From Defluviimonas aquaemixtae (GTDB lineage: Bacteria; Pseudomonadota; Alphaproteobacteria; Rhodobacterales; Rhodobacteraceae), in contig NZ_OMOQ01000001.1 of the NCBI RefSeq assembly GCF_900302475.1, forward strand, positions 1,054,001-1,118,000: a DNA stretch of 64,000 nucleotides, in the 5' to 3' direction. Shown in pieces: positions 44,575 through 54,356 of the stretch. Position numbers and translations under genes: made by a program. A model generated the notes under the pieces. The model did not search any database and was not told the origin of the DNA. It saw only the letters and a program-made list of their open reading frames with translations. Numbering within the stretch: the stretch's first letter is position 1; each line of letters begins with the position of its first letter.

Positions 44575-46245
44575 ATGCTGCATATCCCCCTCTGGAAGCG
44601 GATCCTGATCTGGGGGCTCTGCGCCCTGGGTCTTCTGACGGCGATGCCGAACGTCTTTTACACCCGCGTCGAGTTGCACAACGACGCGGTCGTGGCCGCG
44701 GAACGCGCGGGCTTCGAGACCGAGGAGCAGGTGGCAGACCGGTCGCTGTGGCCGGACTGGCTGCCCTCGGGGCTGGTCAATCTGGGCCTCGACCTTCGGG
44801 GCGGCGCGCATCTTCTCGCCGAGGTGCAGGTCGCCGATGTCTACAAGGCGCGGATGGACGGGCTCTGGCCCGAGATGCGCCGGGCGCTGGCCGAGGCGCG
44901 GGGCGAACTTGGCGGCATCCGCCGCGCGCCGTCGGAGCCGTCGGAGCTGCGCATCCAGATCGAGAAGCCCGAGGCGATGGCCAAGGCGGTCGAGATCGCG
45001 AAGGGCCTTGCGAGCCCGGTCGTCACGCTGACCGGGGTGGGGCAGAGCGATCTCGACGTGACGGCCGAGGGCAACCAGCTGATCGTCACGCTCTCGGAGG
45101 CCGAGCGCGCCGCGACCGACGACCGAACGATACAACAGTCGCTGGAAATCATCCGCCGACGGGTCGACGAGGTCGGCACGCGGGAACCGACAATCCAGCG
45201 CCAAGGCCAGGACCGGATCCTGATCCAGGTGCCGGGGATCGGGTCGGCCACGGAGCTGAAGGAGCTAATCGGGACGACCGCGCAGCTCACGTTCCACCCC
45301 GTGGTCGGGCGCGGCACCGACGGGACCGCGATCGCGCCGCCGGGCACCGTGCTCGTGCCCTCGATCGACGAGGGCGAGGACGGCGTCTACTACACACTTG
45401 AGGAGGTGCCAGTCGTCACGGGCGAGGACCTCGTCGACGCGCGGCCCGATTTCGACCAGAACGGCCGGCCTGCCGTATCGTTCCGCTTCAACCCCACGGG
45501 CGCCCGCAAGTTCGGCGACTACACGGCCGCGAATGTCGGCCAGCTTTTCGCGATCGTCCTCGACAACGAAGTGATCTCGGCGCCGCGGATCAACCAGCAC
45601 ATTCCGGGCGGGTCGGGGATCATCACCGGGTCTTTCACCGTCGAAAGCTCGACCAATCTCGCGGTGCTGCTGAGGGCGGGCGCGCTGCCCGCGAAGATGA
45701 ACTTTCTCGAGGAACGGACCATCGGCCCCGAACTTGGCCAGGACAGTATCGAGGCCGGCCGCATCGCCGCGATCGTGGGCCTCGTTGCGGTCGTCCTCTT
45801 CATGATTGCGAGCTACGGGCTCTTCGGCGTCTTCGCCGCCGTGGCACTCGGACTCAACATCTCGATGATCTTCGGAGTCCTGTCGACCATCGGCGCGACG
45901 CTGACGCTGCCCGGTATCGCCGGCATCGTGCTGACGATCGGCATGGCGGTCGACGCCAACGTGCTGGTCTTCGAACGCATCCGCGAGGAAATGAAGACCG
46001 CGCGCGGCCCGGCCCGCGCGATCGAGCTCGGCTACGAGAAGGCGATGTCGGCAATCATCGACGCCAACATCACGACCTTCATCACGGCGGCGATCCTCTT
46101 TATCCTCGGCTCTGGCCCGGTCAAGGGCTTCGCGGTCACACTGGTCGTCGGCCTGATCACGTCGGTCTTCACGGCGATCTACGTCACGCGCGCATTCGTC
46201 GTCACCTGGTTCGACCGGAAACGGCCGAAGACGATCACGGTATAA
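44575..46245 (+). CDS. secD: Protein translocase subunit SecD
   Basis: A 556-residue RND-like membrane protein. The first membrane segment is followed by LGLDLRGGAHLLAEVQV, the SecD N-terminal motif, then a large periplasmic domain (P1, QQSLEIIRRRVDEVGTREPTIQRQGQDRI). The C-terminal six-helix bundle contains IAGIVLTIGMAVDANVLVFERIREEM with the conserved Asp of the proton path. It cooperates with SecF in late steps of Sec translocation. Confidence 0.96.
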   Translation: MLHIPLWKRILIWGLCALGLLTAMPNVFYTRVELHNDAVVAAERAGFETEEQVADRSLWPDWLPSGLVNLGLDLRGGAHLLAEVQVADVYKARMDGLWPEMRRALAEARGELGGIRRAPSEPSELRIQIEKPEAMAKAVEIAKGLASPVVTLTGVGQSDLDVTAEGNQLIVTLSEAERAATDDRTIQQSLEIIRRRVDEVGTREPTIQRQGQDRILIQVPGIGSATELKELIGTTAQLTFHPVVGRGTDGTAIAPPGTVLVPSIDEGEDGVYYTLEEVPVVTGEDLVDARPDFDQNGRPAVSFRFNPTGARKFGDYTAANVGQLFAIVLDNEVISAPRINQHIPGGSGIITGSFTVESSTNLAVLLRAGALPAKMNFLEERTIGPELGQDSIEAGRIAAIVGLVAVVLFMIASYGLFGVFAAVALGLNISMIFGVLSTIGATLTLPGIAGIVLTIGMAVDANVLVFERIREEMKTARGPARAIELGYEKAMSAIIDANITTFITAAILFILGSGPVKGFAVTLVVGLITSVFTAIYVTRAFVVTWFDRKRPKTITV

Positions 46246-46257
46246 GGGATCCTGTCC

Positions 46258-47235
46258 ATGGCATTGCGTCTCAAGCTCGTCCCGCAGGACACCAAGATCG
46301 ACTTCTTCCGATGGGCGCCGATCACCTTCGGCTTTTCGACCTTCCTTGTCGTCGCCTCCCTGATCCTCACGCTGGTGATGGGGCTGAATTTCGGCATCGA
46401 CTTCAAGGGCGGCACGACGATCCGCACCGAGTCTGTGCAAGCCGTCGATGTCGGCGCCTACAGGGATGCGATCCAGCCCCTCGGCCTTGGCGATGTGTCC
46501 ATCACCGAGGTGTTCGACCCGACCTTCGGGCCGGAGCAGAACGTCGCGATGGTCCGCATCCAGGCCCAGGAAGGCGAGGAGGCGGTGACGCCCGAGGTCA
46601 TTTCCGCAGTCGAGGCGGCGCTCAAGTCAGTCGATCCGTCGGTGACTTTTCCGTCGGTCGAATCGGTCGGGCCCAAAGTGTCGGGCGAGCTCATCAAGAC
46701 CGCCATCCTCGCCGTCCTTGCCGCGACAGGCGCGATCCTCGTCTACATCTGGCTGCGCTTCGAATGGCAGTTCGCGGTGGGCGCGGTGGTGGCGCTCGTC
46801 CATGACGTGACGGTCACGGTCGGGATCTTCGCGCTTCTCCAACTCAAGTTCGATCTGTCGATCATCGCGGCGCTGCTGACGATCCTCGGCTATTCGATCA
46901 ACGACACGGTCGTGGTCTTCGACCGGCTGAGGGAGAACCTCATCAAGTACAAGCAGATGCCCTTGCGCGACGTGATGAACCTCTCGGTCAACGAGACGCT
47001 GAGCCGGACGGTCATGACCTCGGGCACGACGCTTCTGGCGCTGATCGCGCTTCTCGTGCTCGGCGGCGACGTGATCCGCGGCTTCGTCTTTGCGATGACC
47101 TGGGGCATTGTCGTCGGGACCTATTCCTCCGTCTACGTCGCCAAGAACGTCGTTCTCTATCTCGGCGTCAGGCGCGACTGGGGCAAGAAGGACGACGGCC
47201 CGGCGGGCACACAGTTCGCTGCTTCGGGAAAGTGA
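46258..47235 (+). CDS. secF: Protein translocase subunit SecF
   Basis: A 325-residue partner of SecD. It has FGIDFKGGTTIRTE after the first membrane segment, the FPSVESVGPKVSGELIKTAI segment at the periplasmic-membrane border and GYSINDTVVVFDRLRENLIKYK in the helix bundle, all SecF signatures. It starts 12 bases after secD. Its stop overlaps the GTG of the next gene (GTGA). Confidence 0.96.
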   Translation: MALRLKLVPQDTKIDFFRWAPITFGFSTFLVVASLILTLVMGLNFGIDFKGGTTIRTESVQAVDVGAYRDAIQPLGLGDVSITEVFDPTFGPEQNVAMVRIQAQEGEEAVTPEVISAVEAALKSVDPSVTFPSVESVGPKVSGELIKTAILAVLAATGAILVYIWLRFEWQFAVGAVVALVHDVTVTVGIFALLQLKFDLSIIAALLTILGYSINDTVVVFDRLRENLIKYKQMPLRDVMNLSVNETLSRTVMTSGTTLLALIALLVLGGDVIRGFVFAMTWGIVVGTYSSVYVAKNVVLYLGVRRDWGKKDDGPAGTQFAASGK

Positions 47236-47606
47236 CCGCGGGGCCGATGATCCAGCTGACCGAGATCCCCTTCGACGATGCGCGCCCTATCGACGGCTAC
47301 GGGCCGGGGTTCTTCCGGATCGGCGGTGACGTTCTGCACGGCGCGGTGCTCGTCACGGCGACGTCGGCACGGGTCTGGGACGGCTACGACGCGCAGGCGC
47401 CGCTTCTCGCGCTCGCCGGGGAGATCGACGTGCTGCTTATCGGAACCGGGCCTGAGATGGCGCGACCGCCTGCGGATCTGGTCGCTGCTCTCGAAGCGGC
47501 AGGGATCGGGGTCGAACTGATGGCCAGCCCTACGGCCGCGCGCACCTACAACGTGCTGCTGTCCGAGGGTCGGCGGGTCGCTGCGGCGCTCCTGCCCGTA
47601 GAATAG
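47232..47606 (+). CDS. Mth938-like (DUF498) domain protein
   Basis: A 124-residue protein with GTG at 47232 overlapping the secF stop; an ATG five codons later is possible. [44 protein letters not shown] and [30 protein letters not shown] match the Mth938/NDUFAF3 fold. In mitochondria the homologue is a complex I assembly factor. The neighbourhood (Sec and cytochrome maturation) suggests a membrane-protein assembly role. Confidence 0.87.
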   Translation: MTAGPMIQLTEIPFDDARPIDGYGPGFFRIGGDVLHGAVLVTATSARVWDGYDAQAPLLALAGEIDVLLIGTGPEMARPPADLVAALEAAGIGVELMASPTAARTYNVLLSEGRRVAAALLPVE

Positions 47607-47640
47607 CGGTCTTGCCTTTCCCGCCCGATCGGCTAACCCC

Positions 47641-48270
47641 TTGACCATGATGCTGCGTCTCGAAGACCTGTCCGTCGCCCGCGGGGGCCTCCGGCTGCTC
47701 GACGGCGTCGGGCTCGCGCTCGGTCCGGGCGGGGCGGTCGTGCTGCGCGGCCCGAACGGGATCGGCAAGACGACGCTTCTGAGGACAGTTGCCGGGCTTC
47801 AGCCGACTATCTCGGGCCGCATGCACCTGCCGCCCGAAGGCGTCGCCTATGCCGGTCATGCCGACGGGTTGAAGGCGACGCTGACGGTCGCCGAGAACCT
47901 CGGCTTCTGGGCCCGCATCTACGGCCAGACCGAGATCGCCCCTGCGCTTGCCGCGATGAATCTCGAAACGCTCGCCGACAGGCCCGCACAGAACCTCTCG
48001 GCCGGCCAGAAGCGGCGGCTCGGTCTCGCCCGCCTGCTCGTGACCGGTCGCCGCCTCTGGCTTCTCGACGAACCTACGGTCTCGCTCGACCAAGCCTCGG
48101 TCGCGCTCTTCGCCACTCTGATCCGCGACCATCTCGCGCAGGGCGGTGCAGCGCTCATCGCCACCCATATCGACCTCGGCCTCGCCGAGGCGAAAGACCT
48201 CGACCTTACACCCTTCCGCGCCAAGCTTCGCGAACCCGGGCAGGGCGACTTCGACGAGGCGTTTGCATGA
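47641..48270 (+). CDS. ccmA: Haem exporter ATPase CcmA
   Basis: A 209-residue small ABC ATPase. Walker A is [21 protein letters not shown]; the signature is [17 protein letters not shown], with the alanine form LSAGQ of CcmA; Walker B is [12 protein letters not shown]. Start is TTG at 47641 or ATG at 47647 ([14 protein letters not shown]). With CcmB and CcmC it releases haem-loaded CcmE for cytochrome c maturation. Confidence 0.93.
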   Translation: MTMMLRLEDLSVARGGLRLLDGVGLALGPGGAVVLRGPNGIGKTTLLRTVAGLQPTISGRMHLPPEGVAYAGHADGLKATLTVAENLGFWARIYGQTEIAPALAAMNLETLADRPAQNLSAGQKRRLGLARLLVTGRRLWLLDEPTVSLDQASVALFATLIRDHLAQGGAALIATHIDLGLAEAKDLDLTPFRAKLREPGQGDFDEAFA

Positions 48271-48355
48271 CGCATCCCAGCTTTTTCATTGCCGAAACAC
48301 CTCGGGGGTCCGGGGGTAGAACCCCAGGCGCGAACGGCAGGCGAGGGGCGCAGTC

Positions 48356-49012
48356 ATGATCGCGCTCCTCCTCCGTGACATCCGGCTCGCGACGCGGGCG
48401 GGCGGCGGCTTTGGCCTTTCGCTCGCCTTCTTCCTGATCGTCACGGTGCTTGTCCCCTTCGGCGTAGGGCCCGAGGGCGGCACGCTCGCCCGGATCGCTC
48501 CCGGCATTCTCTGGGTCGGCGCGCTGCTCGCCTGCCTTCTTTCGCTTGACCGCATATTCGCGCTTGACCGCGAGGACGGCTCGCTCGACCTCCTCGCCAC
48601 CGCGCCGATCCCCCTGGAAGGCGTCGTCGCCGTCAAGGGGCTCGCGCATTGGCTGACGACGGGGCTCCCCCTGACGGTTGCGGCCCCCGTATTGGGCGTG
48701 CTTTTGAACCTTCCCGGGCCGGGCTACGGCTGGCTCACGCTGTCGCTCGTTCTCGGGACGCCCGCCTTGTCGGTCATCGGCACGTTCGGCGCGGCGCTGA
48801 CCGTCGGGCTGAAGCGCGGCGGGCTACTCCTGTCGCTGCTTGTCCTGCCGCTCTATATCCCGACCCTCATTTTCGGGGCCCAGGCGGCGACGCGCGGGGC
48901 CGAAGGGCTGTCGGCGCTGACGCCCCTGATGATGCAGGCGGGTATCACCTTCGGTGCAGCCGCGATCCTGCCCTTCGCCGCGGCTGCGGCAATCCGCGTC
49001 AATCTGCGCTAG
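48356..49012 (+). CDS. ccmB: Haem exporter permease CcmB
   Basis: A 218-residue protein of about six membrane segments. MIALLLRDIRLATRAGGGFGLSLAFFLIVTVLVPFGVGPE and FALDREDGSLDLLATAPIPLEGVVAVKGLAHWLTTGLPL are conserved CcmB segments. It is the membrane partner of CcmA. An 85-base gap follows ccmA. Confidence 0.94.
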   Translation: MIALLLRDIRLATRAGGGFGLSLAFFLIVTVLVPFGVGPEGGTLARIAPGILWVGALLACLLSLDRIFALDREDGSLDLLATAPIPLEGVVAVKGLAHWLTTGLPLTVAAPVLGVLLNLPGPGYGWLTLSLVLGTPALSVIGTFGAALTVGLKRGGLLLSLLVLPLYIPTLIFGAQAATRGAEGLSALTPLMMQAGITFGAAAILPFAAAAAIRVNLR

Positions 49013-49068
49013 GCCGCGACGTGTTATGTGTATTGAGAGCGCTGGCGCAAACCGCTAGCTAAGGCGCC

Positions 49069-49797
49069 ATGTCGATCTGGGAATACGCGAACCCGAAGAG
49101 ATTCATGCAGACCTCGGCCTGGGCGCTGCCCTGGGTGACGGGGTTGGCCGTGGTCACGCTCGTCACGGGGCTCGTCTGGGGCTTCTTCTTCACGCCCGAC
49201 GATTACCGGCAGGGCTCGACCGTCAAGATCATCTACATCCACGTGCCCGCGGCGATGATGGCGATAAATGCCTGGGTGATGATGCTCGTCACCTCGCTGA
49301 TCTGGCTGATCCGGCGCCACCATGTCTCGGTGCTGGCGGCGAAGGCGGCCGCGCCGATCGGGGTCACGATGACGCTGATCGCGCTTTTCACCGGGGCGAT
49401 CTGGGGCCAGCCGATGTGGGGCACATGGTGGGCCTGGGACCCGAGGCTGACTTCCTTCCTCATCCTTTTCCTCTTCTATCTCGGCTATATCGCGCTCTGG
49501 GAGGCAGTCGAGGACCCCGATACGGCGGCCGATCTCACCTCGGTCCTCTGCCTCGTGGGCTCCGTTTTCGCGATCCTCTCGCGCTACGCGGTGCTCTTCT
49601 GGAACCAGGGGCTACATCAGGGCGCGTCTTTGTCGCTCGACCGGGAGGAGCATGTGTCCGACGTCTATGCCTGGCCCCTGTGGATCTCGATGTCGGGTTT
49701 CGTCCTACTGTTCGTGGCGCTCGTCCTCATCCGCACGCGGACGGAAATTCGCGCGCGGCGGCTCAGGGCGCTTGAAGCACGGGAGAGGATGGCGTGA
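49069..49797 (+). CDS. ccmC: Haem exporter/holo-CcmE release protein CcmC
   Basis: A 242-residue six-helix membrane protein. The haem-handling tryptophan-rich motif is MWGTWWAWDPRLTSFLI; the conserved His in YIHVPAAMM and HHVSVLAAK flank it. CcmC attaches haem to CcmE. Its TGA overlaps the ccmD ATG. Confidence 0.95.
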   Translation: MSIWEYANPKRFMQTSAWALPWVTGLAVVTLVTGLVWGFFFTPDDYRQGSTVKIIYIHVPAAMMAINAWVMMLVTSLIWLIRRHHVSVLAAKAAAPIGVTMTLIALFTGAIWGQPMWGTWWAWDPRLTSFLILFLFYLGYIALWEAVEDPDTAADLTSVLCLVGSVFAILSRYAVLFWNQGLHQGASLSLDREEHVSDVYAWPLWISMSGFVLLFVALVLIRTRTEIRARRLRALEARERMA

Positions 49798-49952
49798 TGG
49801 TCGAACTTGGCAAATACGCGGGCACCGTCCTGGGCGCCTACGGGGTTACGCTGGTGCTTCTGGCCGGGCTGATCTGGCTGAGCCTGAGGCGGGGCGCGAA
49901 GATGCGCGACCGGCTCGAGGCGCAGGAACGGAGAATGGGACGCAATGGCTAG
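49797..49952 (+). CDS. ccmD: Haem exporter small subunit CcmD
   Basis: A 51-residue protein, missed by usual size limits. It begins MVELGKYAGTVLGAYGV, has one membrane segment (VLGAYGVTLVLLAGLIWLSL) and a charged helical tail (RRGAKMRDRLEAQERRM), the CcmD pattern. ATG overlaps the ccmC stop; its 3' end overlaps ccmG by 8 bases. It stabilises the CcmC/CcmE complex. Confidence 0.9.
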   Translation: MVELGKYAGTVLGAYGVTLVLLAGLIWLSLRRGAKMRDRLEAQERRMGRNG

Positions 49953-50484
49953 GGTGTCACCCATGATGATCCTGCCGCCGCTGATCTTCGCGGGGCTGGC
50001 GGCGGTGTTCGTCCTCGGCATGCAGCGCGAGGATCCCGACGCCCTGCCCTCGGCGCTGGAGGGGCGGCAGGCGCCCGCCGTGGTCGTCACGCAGCTTGGT
50101 GATCTGCCGGTTTTCGCGGATGCGGACCTGCGCGACGGAACGGTCAAGCTCGTGAATTTCTGGGCGAGCTGGTGCGGGCCGTGCCGCGTGGAACACCCCA
50201 CGCTCGAAAAGCTCGCGGACGAGGGCGTGACGATCTACGGGGTCAACTACAAGGACAAGCCCGAGGCTGCGCGGCGTTTTCTGGATGAGCTTGGCAATCC
50301 CTTCGCGGCGATCGGTGCCGACGAGAGCGGACGGATGGGAATCGACTGGGGGCTTTACGGCGTGCCAGAAACCTACGTCATCGACGGCGACGGCAACATC
50401 GTCCTACGCTTTCCGGGGCCGGTCACCGAGCGGGTGCTGGCAAGCGACATTCGCCCAGCGATGGAAAAGGCCGCCGCGGAATAG
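49945..50484 (+). CDS. ccmG: Thiol:disulfide interchange protein CcmG/DsbE
   Basis: A 179-residue membrane-anchored periplasmic thioredoxin. The signal anchor is MMILPPLIFAGLAAVFVLGM; the CXXC active site is NFWASWCGPCRVEHPTL; GVNYKDKPEAARRFLDELGNPF and YGVPETYVIDGDG are CcmG features. It keeps apocytochrome c CXXCH thiols reduced. It is the last gene of the operon; a hairpin covers its end. Confidence 0.95.
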   Translation: MARVSPMMILPPLIFAGLAAVFVLGMQREDPDALPSALEGRQAPAVVVTQLGDLPVFADADLRDGTVKLVNFWASWCGPCRVEHPTLEKLADEGVTIYGVNYKDKPEAARRFLDELGNPFAAIGADESGRMGIDWGLYGVPETYVIDGDGNIVLRFPGPVTERVLASDIRPAMEKAAAE

Positions 50485-50504
50485 CTGCCGATCCGCGGCG
50501 GCCT
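50468..50504. terminator. 13-bp hairpin over the ccmG stop
   Basis: AGGCCGCCGCGGA pairs with TCCGCGGCGGCCT (50468-50480 and 50492-50504), a perfect stem with an 11-base loop. The left arm is the end of ccmG. No T tract follows, as is common for terminators in this group. Confidence 0.6.
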
Positions 50505-50815
50505 CGCGCCGTCAGCGCAACTGCGAAGCGGCGATCAGGAACAGCAGCGCCGTGGCTTCGAACCACGGCATGCTCGGTGTGAATGGCAGTCTGGCGATTA
50601 TCGATCTCATGCGAGATTGGTAGCCGCCTGCGCCGCGCCGACCAAGCGCTGAATCGCCAAGTTGCACAAATCGTGCAAAAATAGCTGTTATTTATGAAAG
50701 CCTTGTTCTTGCCTACATCGCCGAAGCGGCGACAAGCGCGCGATATGGGCGATATCATTTCGCGACCGGGGTCAATGCCTGATAGGTGGTCCCGCGGGAA
50801 TCGGTTCCGGAACTG
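50505..50815. other. Intergenic gap after ccmG without a gene
   Basis: About 310 bases. The open frames are short, arginine/serine-rich and motif-free. Nothing else recognised. Confidence 0.45.
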
Positions 50816-51118
50816 CTACGAGGCGGATTCGGCGAGTTCGTAGTGGCTGAGCCGGCGCGCCTTCACGAGGTTGGCCTCGTCGGCGTGGATGTGCGCGTGC
50901 CGCCAGTCCTCGCCCGCGAAGGCCCTAAGCGCGCCGAGATCGGTCCAGACCATCACCATAGTGAAGTCCTGAGGGCTTTCCGGCCGTGGCAATCCGGGCG
51001 TGATCGAAACAAGTCCGTCCTGACGTTTCATCAAGGGCAGGGCGGTATCGAGGAAGAAATCGCGGAACTCGTCCTCTTTTCCCTCGTGCACGGTGACCTG
51101 GAAGATGCGGATGATCAT
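50816..51118 (-). CDS. Antibiotic-biosynthesis-monooxygenase-like dimeric alpha-beta barrel protein
   Basis: A 100-residue protein. MIIRIFQVTVHEGKEDEFRDFFLDTALPLMKRQDGLVSITPG is the first beta-alpha-beta half of an ABM domain; VMVWTDLGALRAFAGEDWRHAHIH the second. Such proteins include quinol monooxygenases (YgiN) and haem-degrading enzymes as well as many of unknown role. It is a single gene. No substrate can be assigned. Confidence 0.78.
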   Translation of the reverse strand: MIIRIFQVTVHEGKEDEFRDFFLDTALPLMKRQDGLVSITPGLPRPESPQDFTMVMVWTDLGALRAFAGEDWRHAHIHADEANLVKARRLSHYELAESAS

Positions 51119-51333
51119 GGCTCACTCCCATTCGGATGAGAGGAGTGTAACATGCCTGGTCAGGGGCGCGCGGGCAGGCGAGAGCGGCGCCCGTACCTTG
51201 ACCCATGCCGCTTCGCAATTCGCGGGCATCGTCGCCGAGCGGGGCGGGCGCTGCCCTCGCCAGCTTTCCCAAAGGCAAGGCCGATCCGGGTTCTGAGCCG
51301 ATTCAGACGGCTTCAATGCGCGTCAAAGCGAAA

Positions 51334-51354
51334 GCCCCGCGCGGCGCGTGGAGC
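51334..51354 (-). terminator. Possible terminator after acnA
   Basis: On the minus strand the GC-rich inverted repeat GCTCCACGCG/CGCGGGGC is followed by TTTCGCTTT, about 24 bases past the acnA stop. The stem is imperfect. Confidence 0.35.
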
Positions 51355-51377
51355 CTTCGAAGATGCGGCTTGGGGCC

Positions 51378-54128
51378 TCAGCTCCGCGCGAGGTCCCTCA
51401 GCACGTAGTGCAGGACGCCGCCATGCTCGACATAGTCGATCTCGATCTCGGTATCGATCCGGCACTTAAGCTCGATGGTCTTCTCCTTGCCGTCGGCATA
51501 TTTGATCGTGCAGGGCACCGTCGCGAGCGGCTTCAACTCGCCTTCGAGACCCGCGATGGAGATCACCTCGTCGCCGCTCAGGCCAAGCGACGTGCGGGAG
51601 TCGCCGCCCGTGAACTCAAACGGGATGACTCCCATGCCGACGAGGTTGGAGCGGTGGATGCGTTCGAAGGACTCCGCGATCACCGCCTTGATGCCGAGAA
51701 GGTTCGTACCCTTCGCGGCCCAGTCGCGCGAAGAACCCGCGCCGTATTCCTTGCCGCCGATGACGACGAGCGGCGTTCCGGCATCCTGATACGCCATCGC
51801 GGCGTCGAAGATCGACGCCTGCTCGCCGTCGGGTGCGAGCGTGTAGCCGCCCTCGACGCCGTCCAGCATCTCGTTCTTGATGCGGATATTGGCGAAGGTG
51901 CCGCGCATCATGACTTCGTGGTTGCCCCGGCGCGAGCCATAGGAGTTGAACTCCCTGGGCGCGACCTGGCGGTCGGTCAGGTATCGGCCGGCAGGTGTTG
52001 TCGGTTTGAACGAGCCGGCGGGCGAGATGTGGTCGGTGGTGATCATGTCGCCCAAGAGTGCGAGGATGCGGGCGCCGTCAAGGTTCCGGATCTCGCCCTT
52101 CTCCTTCGACATGCCCTGGAAGTAGGGCGGGTTCTGGATGTACGTCGAGGTCGGCGGCCAGTCGTAGGTCTCCGATTCCGTCACTTCGACCGATTGCCAC
52201 TTCTCATCGCCCTTGAAGACATCGGCGTACTTGGTCTGGAACGCCTCGCGAGTCACGGTCTTTTGGACGAGATCGGCGATTTCCTTCTGGGTGGGCCAGA
52301 TGTCCTTGAGGTAGACGTCCTTGCCGTCCTTCGACTTGCCGAGCGGCTCGGTCGTCAGGTCGAGGTTCATATCGCCCGCCAGCGCATAGGCCACGACGAG
52401 CGGCGGCGAGGCGAGGTAGTTGGCGCGCACGTCGGGCGAGATGCGGCCCTCGAAGTTGCGGTTGCCTGAGAGGACCGAGACGGCGATGAGGTCGTTGTCG
52501 TTAACCGCTTTCGAGATTTCAGGCTGCAGCGGGCCGGAATTGCCGATGCAGGTCGTGCAGCCGTAACCCACGAGGTTGAAGCCGATGGCGTCCAGGTCTT
52601 CCTGAAGGCCCGCAGCTTCGAGATATTCGGAGACAACCTGCGAGCCGGGGGCGAGCGAGGTCTTGACCCAGGGCTTGCGATTCAGCCCGAGCTCGCGCGC
52701 CTTCCGCGCCACAAGTCCCGCGCCGATCATCACGTAGGGATTCGAGGTATTGGTGCAGGATGTGATCGAGGCGATCACGACCGAACCGTCGCGGAGCTTG
52801 TAGTCTTCACCCTCGACGGCGGCCGATTTGCGGGCATCAGGGGGCGCGGTGATCGTGTCGCCCTCGGACGCCATCTCCAGTGCACCGTTCGACGCATCGA
52901 TACCGCGGTATTCGCAGACGACCTTGTAGAAGCTGTCGGACGACTGAGTGAGCGGCGTGTGGTCCTGCGGGCGCTTGGGGCCCGAGACGGCCGGGACGAC
53001 CGTGGACATGTCGAGTTCCAGCGTGTCGGTATAGACCGGGTCGTAATCCGCGCCGCGCCACATGCCGTTTTCCTTGGCATAGGCTTCGACCAGCGCGATC
53101 CGGTCCTTGTCGCGGCCGGTCTGTTCCAGATAGCGGAGCGTTTCGTTGTCGATCGGGAAGAAGCCGCAGGTGGCGCCGTATTCTGGCGCCATGTTGGCGA
53201 TCGTGGCGCGGTCGGCGAGCGGCAGGTGGTCGAGACCCGGCCCGTAGAACTCGACGAACTTGCCGACGACACCCTTCTGGCGGAGCATCTGGACGACCTT
53301 GAGGACGAGGTCGGTCGCGGTCGTGCCCTCGACCATCTGGTTGGTGAGCTTGAAACCCACGACTTCGGGGATGAGCATCGAGATCGGTTGGCCAAGCATC
53401 GCGGCCTCGGCCTCGATCCCGCCGACGCCCCAGCCGAGAACGGCAAGGCCGTTGACCATCGTCGTGTGGCTGTCGGTGCCGACGAGCGTGTCTGGATAGG
53501 CGACCTCCTCGCCGTTCTGGTCGGTGTCCGTCCAGACGGCCTGGGCGAGGTATTCGAGGTTAACCTGATGGCAGATGCCGGTACCGGGCGGCACGACGCG
53601 GAAGTTCTGGAACGCCTTCTGGCCCCATTTCAGGAAGGTGTAGCGCTCGATGTTGCGTTCGTATTCGCGGTCCACGTTCATCTGGAAAGCGCGCGGGTTT
53701 CCGAACTCGTCGATCATCACCGAGTGGTCGATGACGAGGTCCACCGGATTGAGCGGGTTGATCTTCTGCGGGTCGCCGCCGAGCGCCACGATGCCGTCGC
53801 GCATCGCGGCGAGGTCGACGACGGCGGGCACCCCGGTAAAGTCCTGCATCAGGACACGGGCCGGGCGATAGGCGATTTCGCGCGGGTTCTTGCCGCCCTT
53901 CGCGCCCCATTCCGCGAAGGCCTTGATGTCATCGACCGAGACCGTCCGGCCGCCATCCTCGAAGCGCAGCATGTTCTCCAGCACGACCTTGAGGCACGCC
54001 GGCAGGCGGGAGAATTCGCCGAGCCCGGCCCCTTCGGCGGTGGGAATCGAATAATAGGCGATGGATTTGCCGCCTGCGGTCAGCGTCTTGCGCGTCTTCG
54101 CGGTGTCCTGTCCGGTGACGATGGGCAT
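51378..54128 (-). CDS. acnA: Aconitate hydratase A
   Basis: A 916-residue aconitase of the AcnA/IRP type, citrate to isocitrate in the TCA cycle. [4Fe-4S] ligands are in ASITSCTNTSNPYVMIGAGLVARKA (one Cys) and NLVGYGCTTCIGNSGPLQPEI (two Cys). Swivel-domain sequence RGTFANIRIKNEML and GGKEYGAGSSRDWAAKGTNLLGIKAVIAESFERIHRSNLVGMGV complete the active site. The ATG at 54128 (MPIVTGQDTAKTRKTL) is standard; the longer open frame is not conserved. Confidence 0.97.
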   Translation of the reverse strand: MPIVTGQDTAKTRKTLTAGGKSIAYYSIPTAEGAGLGEFSRLPACLKVVLENMLRFEDGGRTVSVDDIKAFAEWGAKGGKNPREIAYRPARVLMQDFTGVPAVVDLAAMRDGIVALGGDPQKINPLNPVDLVIDHSVMIDEFGNPRAFQMNVDREYERNIERYTFLKWGQKAFQNFRVVPPGTGICHQVNLEYLAQAVWTDTDQNGEEVAYPDTLVGTDSHTTMVNGLAVLGWGVGGIEAEAAMLGQPISMLIPEVVGFKLTNQMVEGTTATDLVLKVVQMLRQKGVVGKFVEFYGPGLDHLPLADRATIANMAPEYGATCGFFPIDNETLRYLEQTGRDKDRIALVEAYAKENGMWRGADYDPVYTDTLELDMSTVVPAVSGPKRPQDHTPLTQSSDSFYKVVCEYRGIDASNGALEMASEGDTITAPPDARKSAAVEGEDYKLRDGSVVIASITSCTNTSNPYVMIGAGLVARKARELGLNRKPWVKTSLAPGSQVVSEYLEAAGLQEDLDAIGFNLVGYGCTTCIGNSGPLQPEISKAVNDNDLIAVSVLSGNRNFEGRISPDVRANYLASPPLVVAYALAGDMNLDLTTEPLGKSKDGKDVYLKDIWPTQKEIADLVQKTVTREAFQTKYADVFKGDEKWQSVEVTESETYDWPPTSTYIQNPPYFQGMSKEKGEIRNLDGARILALLGDMITTDHISPAGSFKPTTPAGRYLTDRQVAPREFNSYGSRRGNHEVMMRGTFANIRIKNEMLDGVEGGYTLAPDGEQASIFDAAMAYQDAGTPLVVIGGKEYGAGSSRDWAAKGTNLLGIKAVIAESFERIHRSNLVGMGVIPFEFTGGDSRTSLGLSGDEVISIAGLEGELKPLATVPCTIKYADGKEKTIELKCRIDTEIEIDYVEHGGVLHYVLRDLARS

Positions 54129-54356
54129 GGGGATCTCCCGTCTGAATGAGGTGTCGGTCGGGTCTTGCTCGCCTCGCGTTGTGCCGCAACGGAAAGGGCC
54201 GATCAAGGGGGATGCGTGCCATTGTATACCATTGTGCACAATAAGCCGCAAGGGGCCGCGCTCAAATGGCGCTCGCAATCTCTCGCAAAACCTTGATTGG
54301 CAATTTCGGTTCCGCTTGACTACCAAGAAGGGGACAAGGGGACACGGAATAGGATC

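Noticed and set aside
45265..46440. 391-residue minus-strand frame opposite secD
   Set aside because: Shadow of secD; His/Asp/Arg-rich composition typical of antisense frames.
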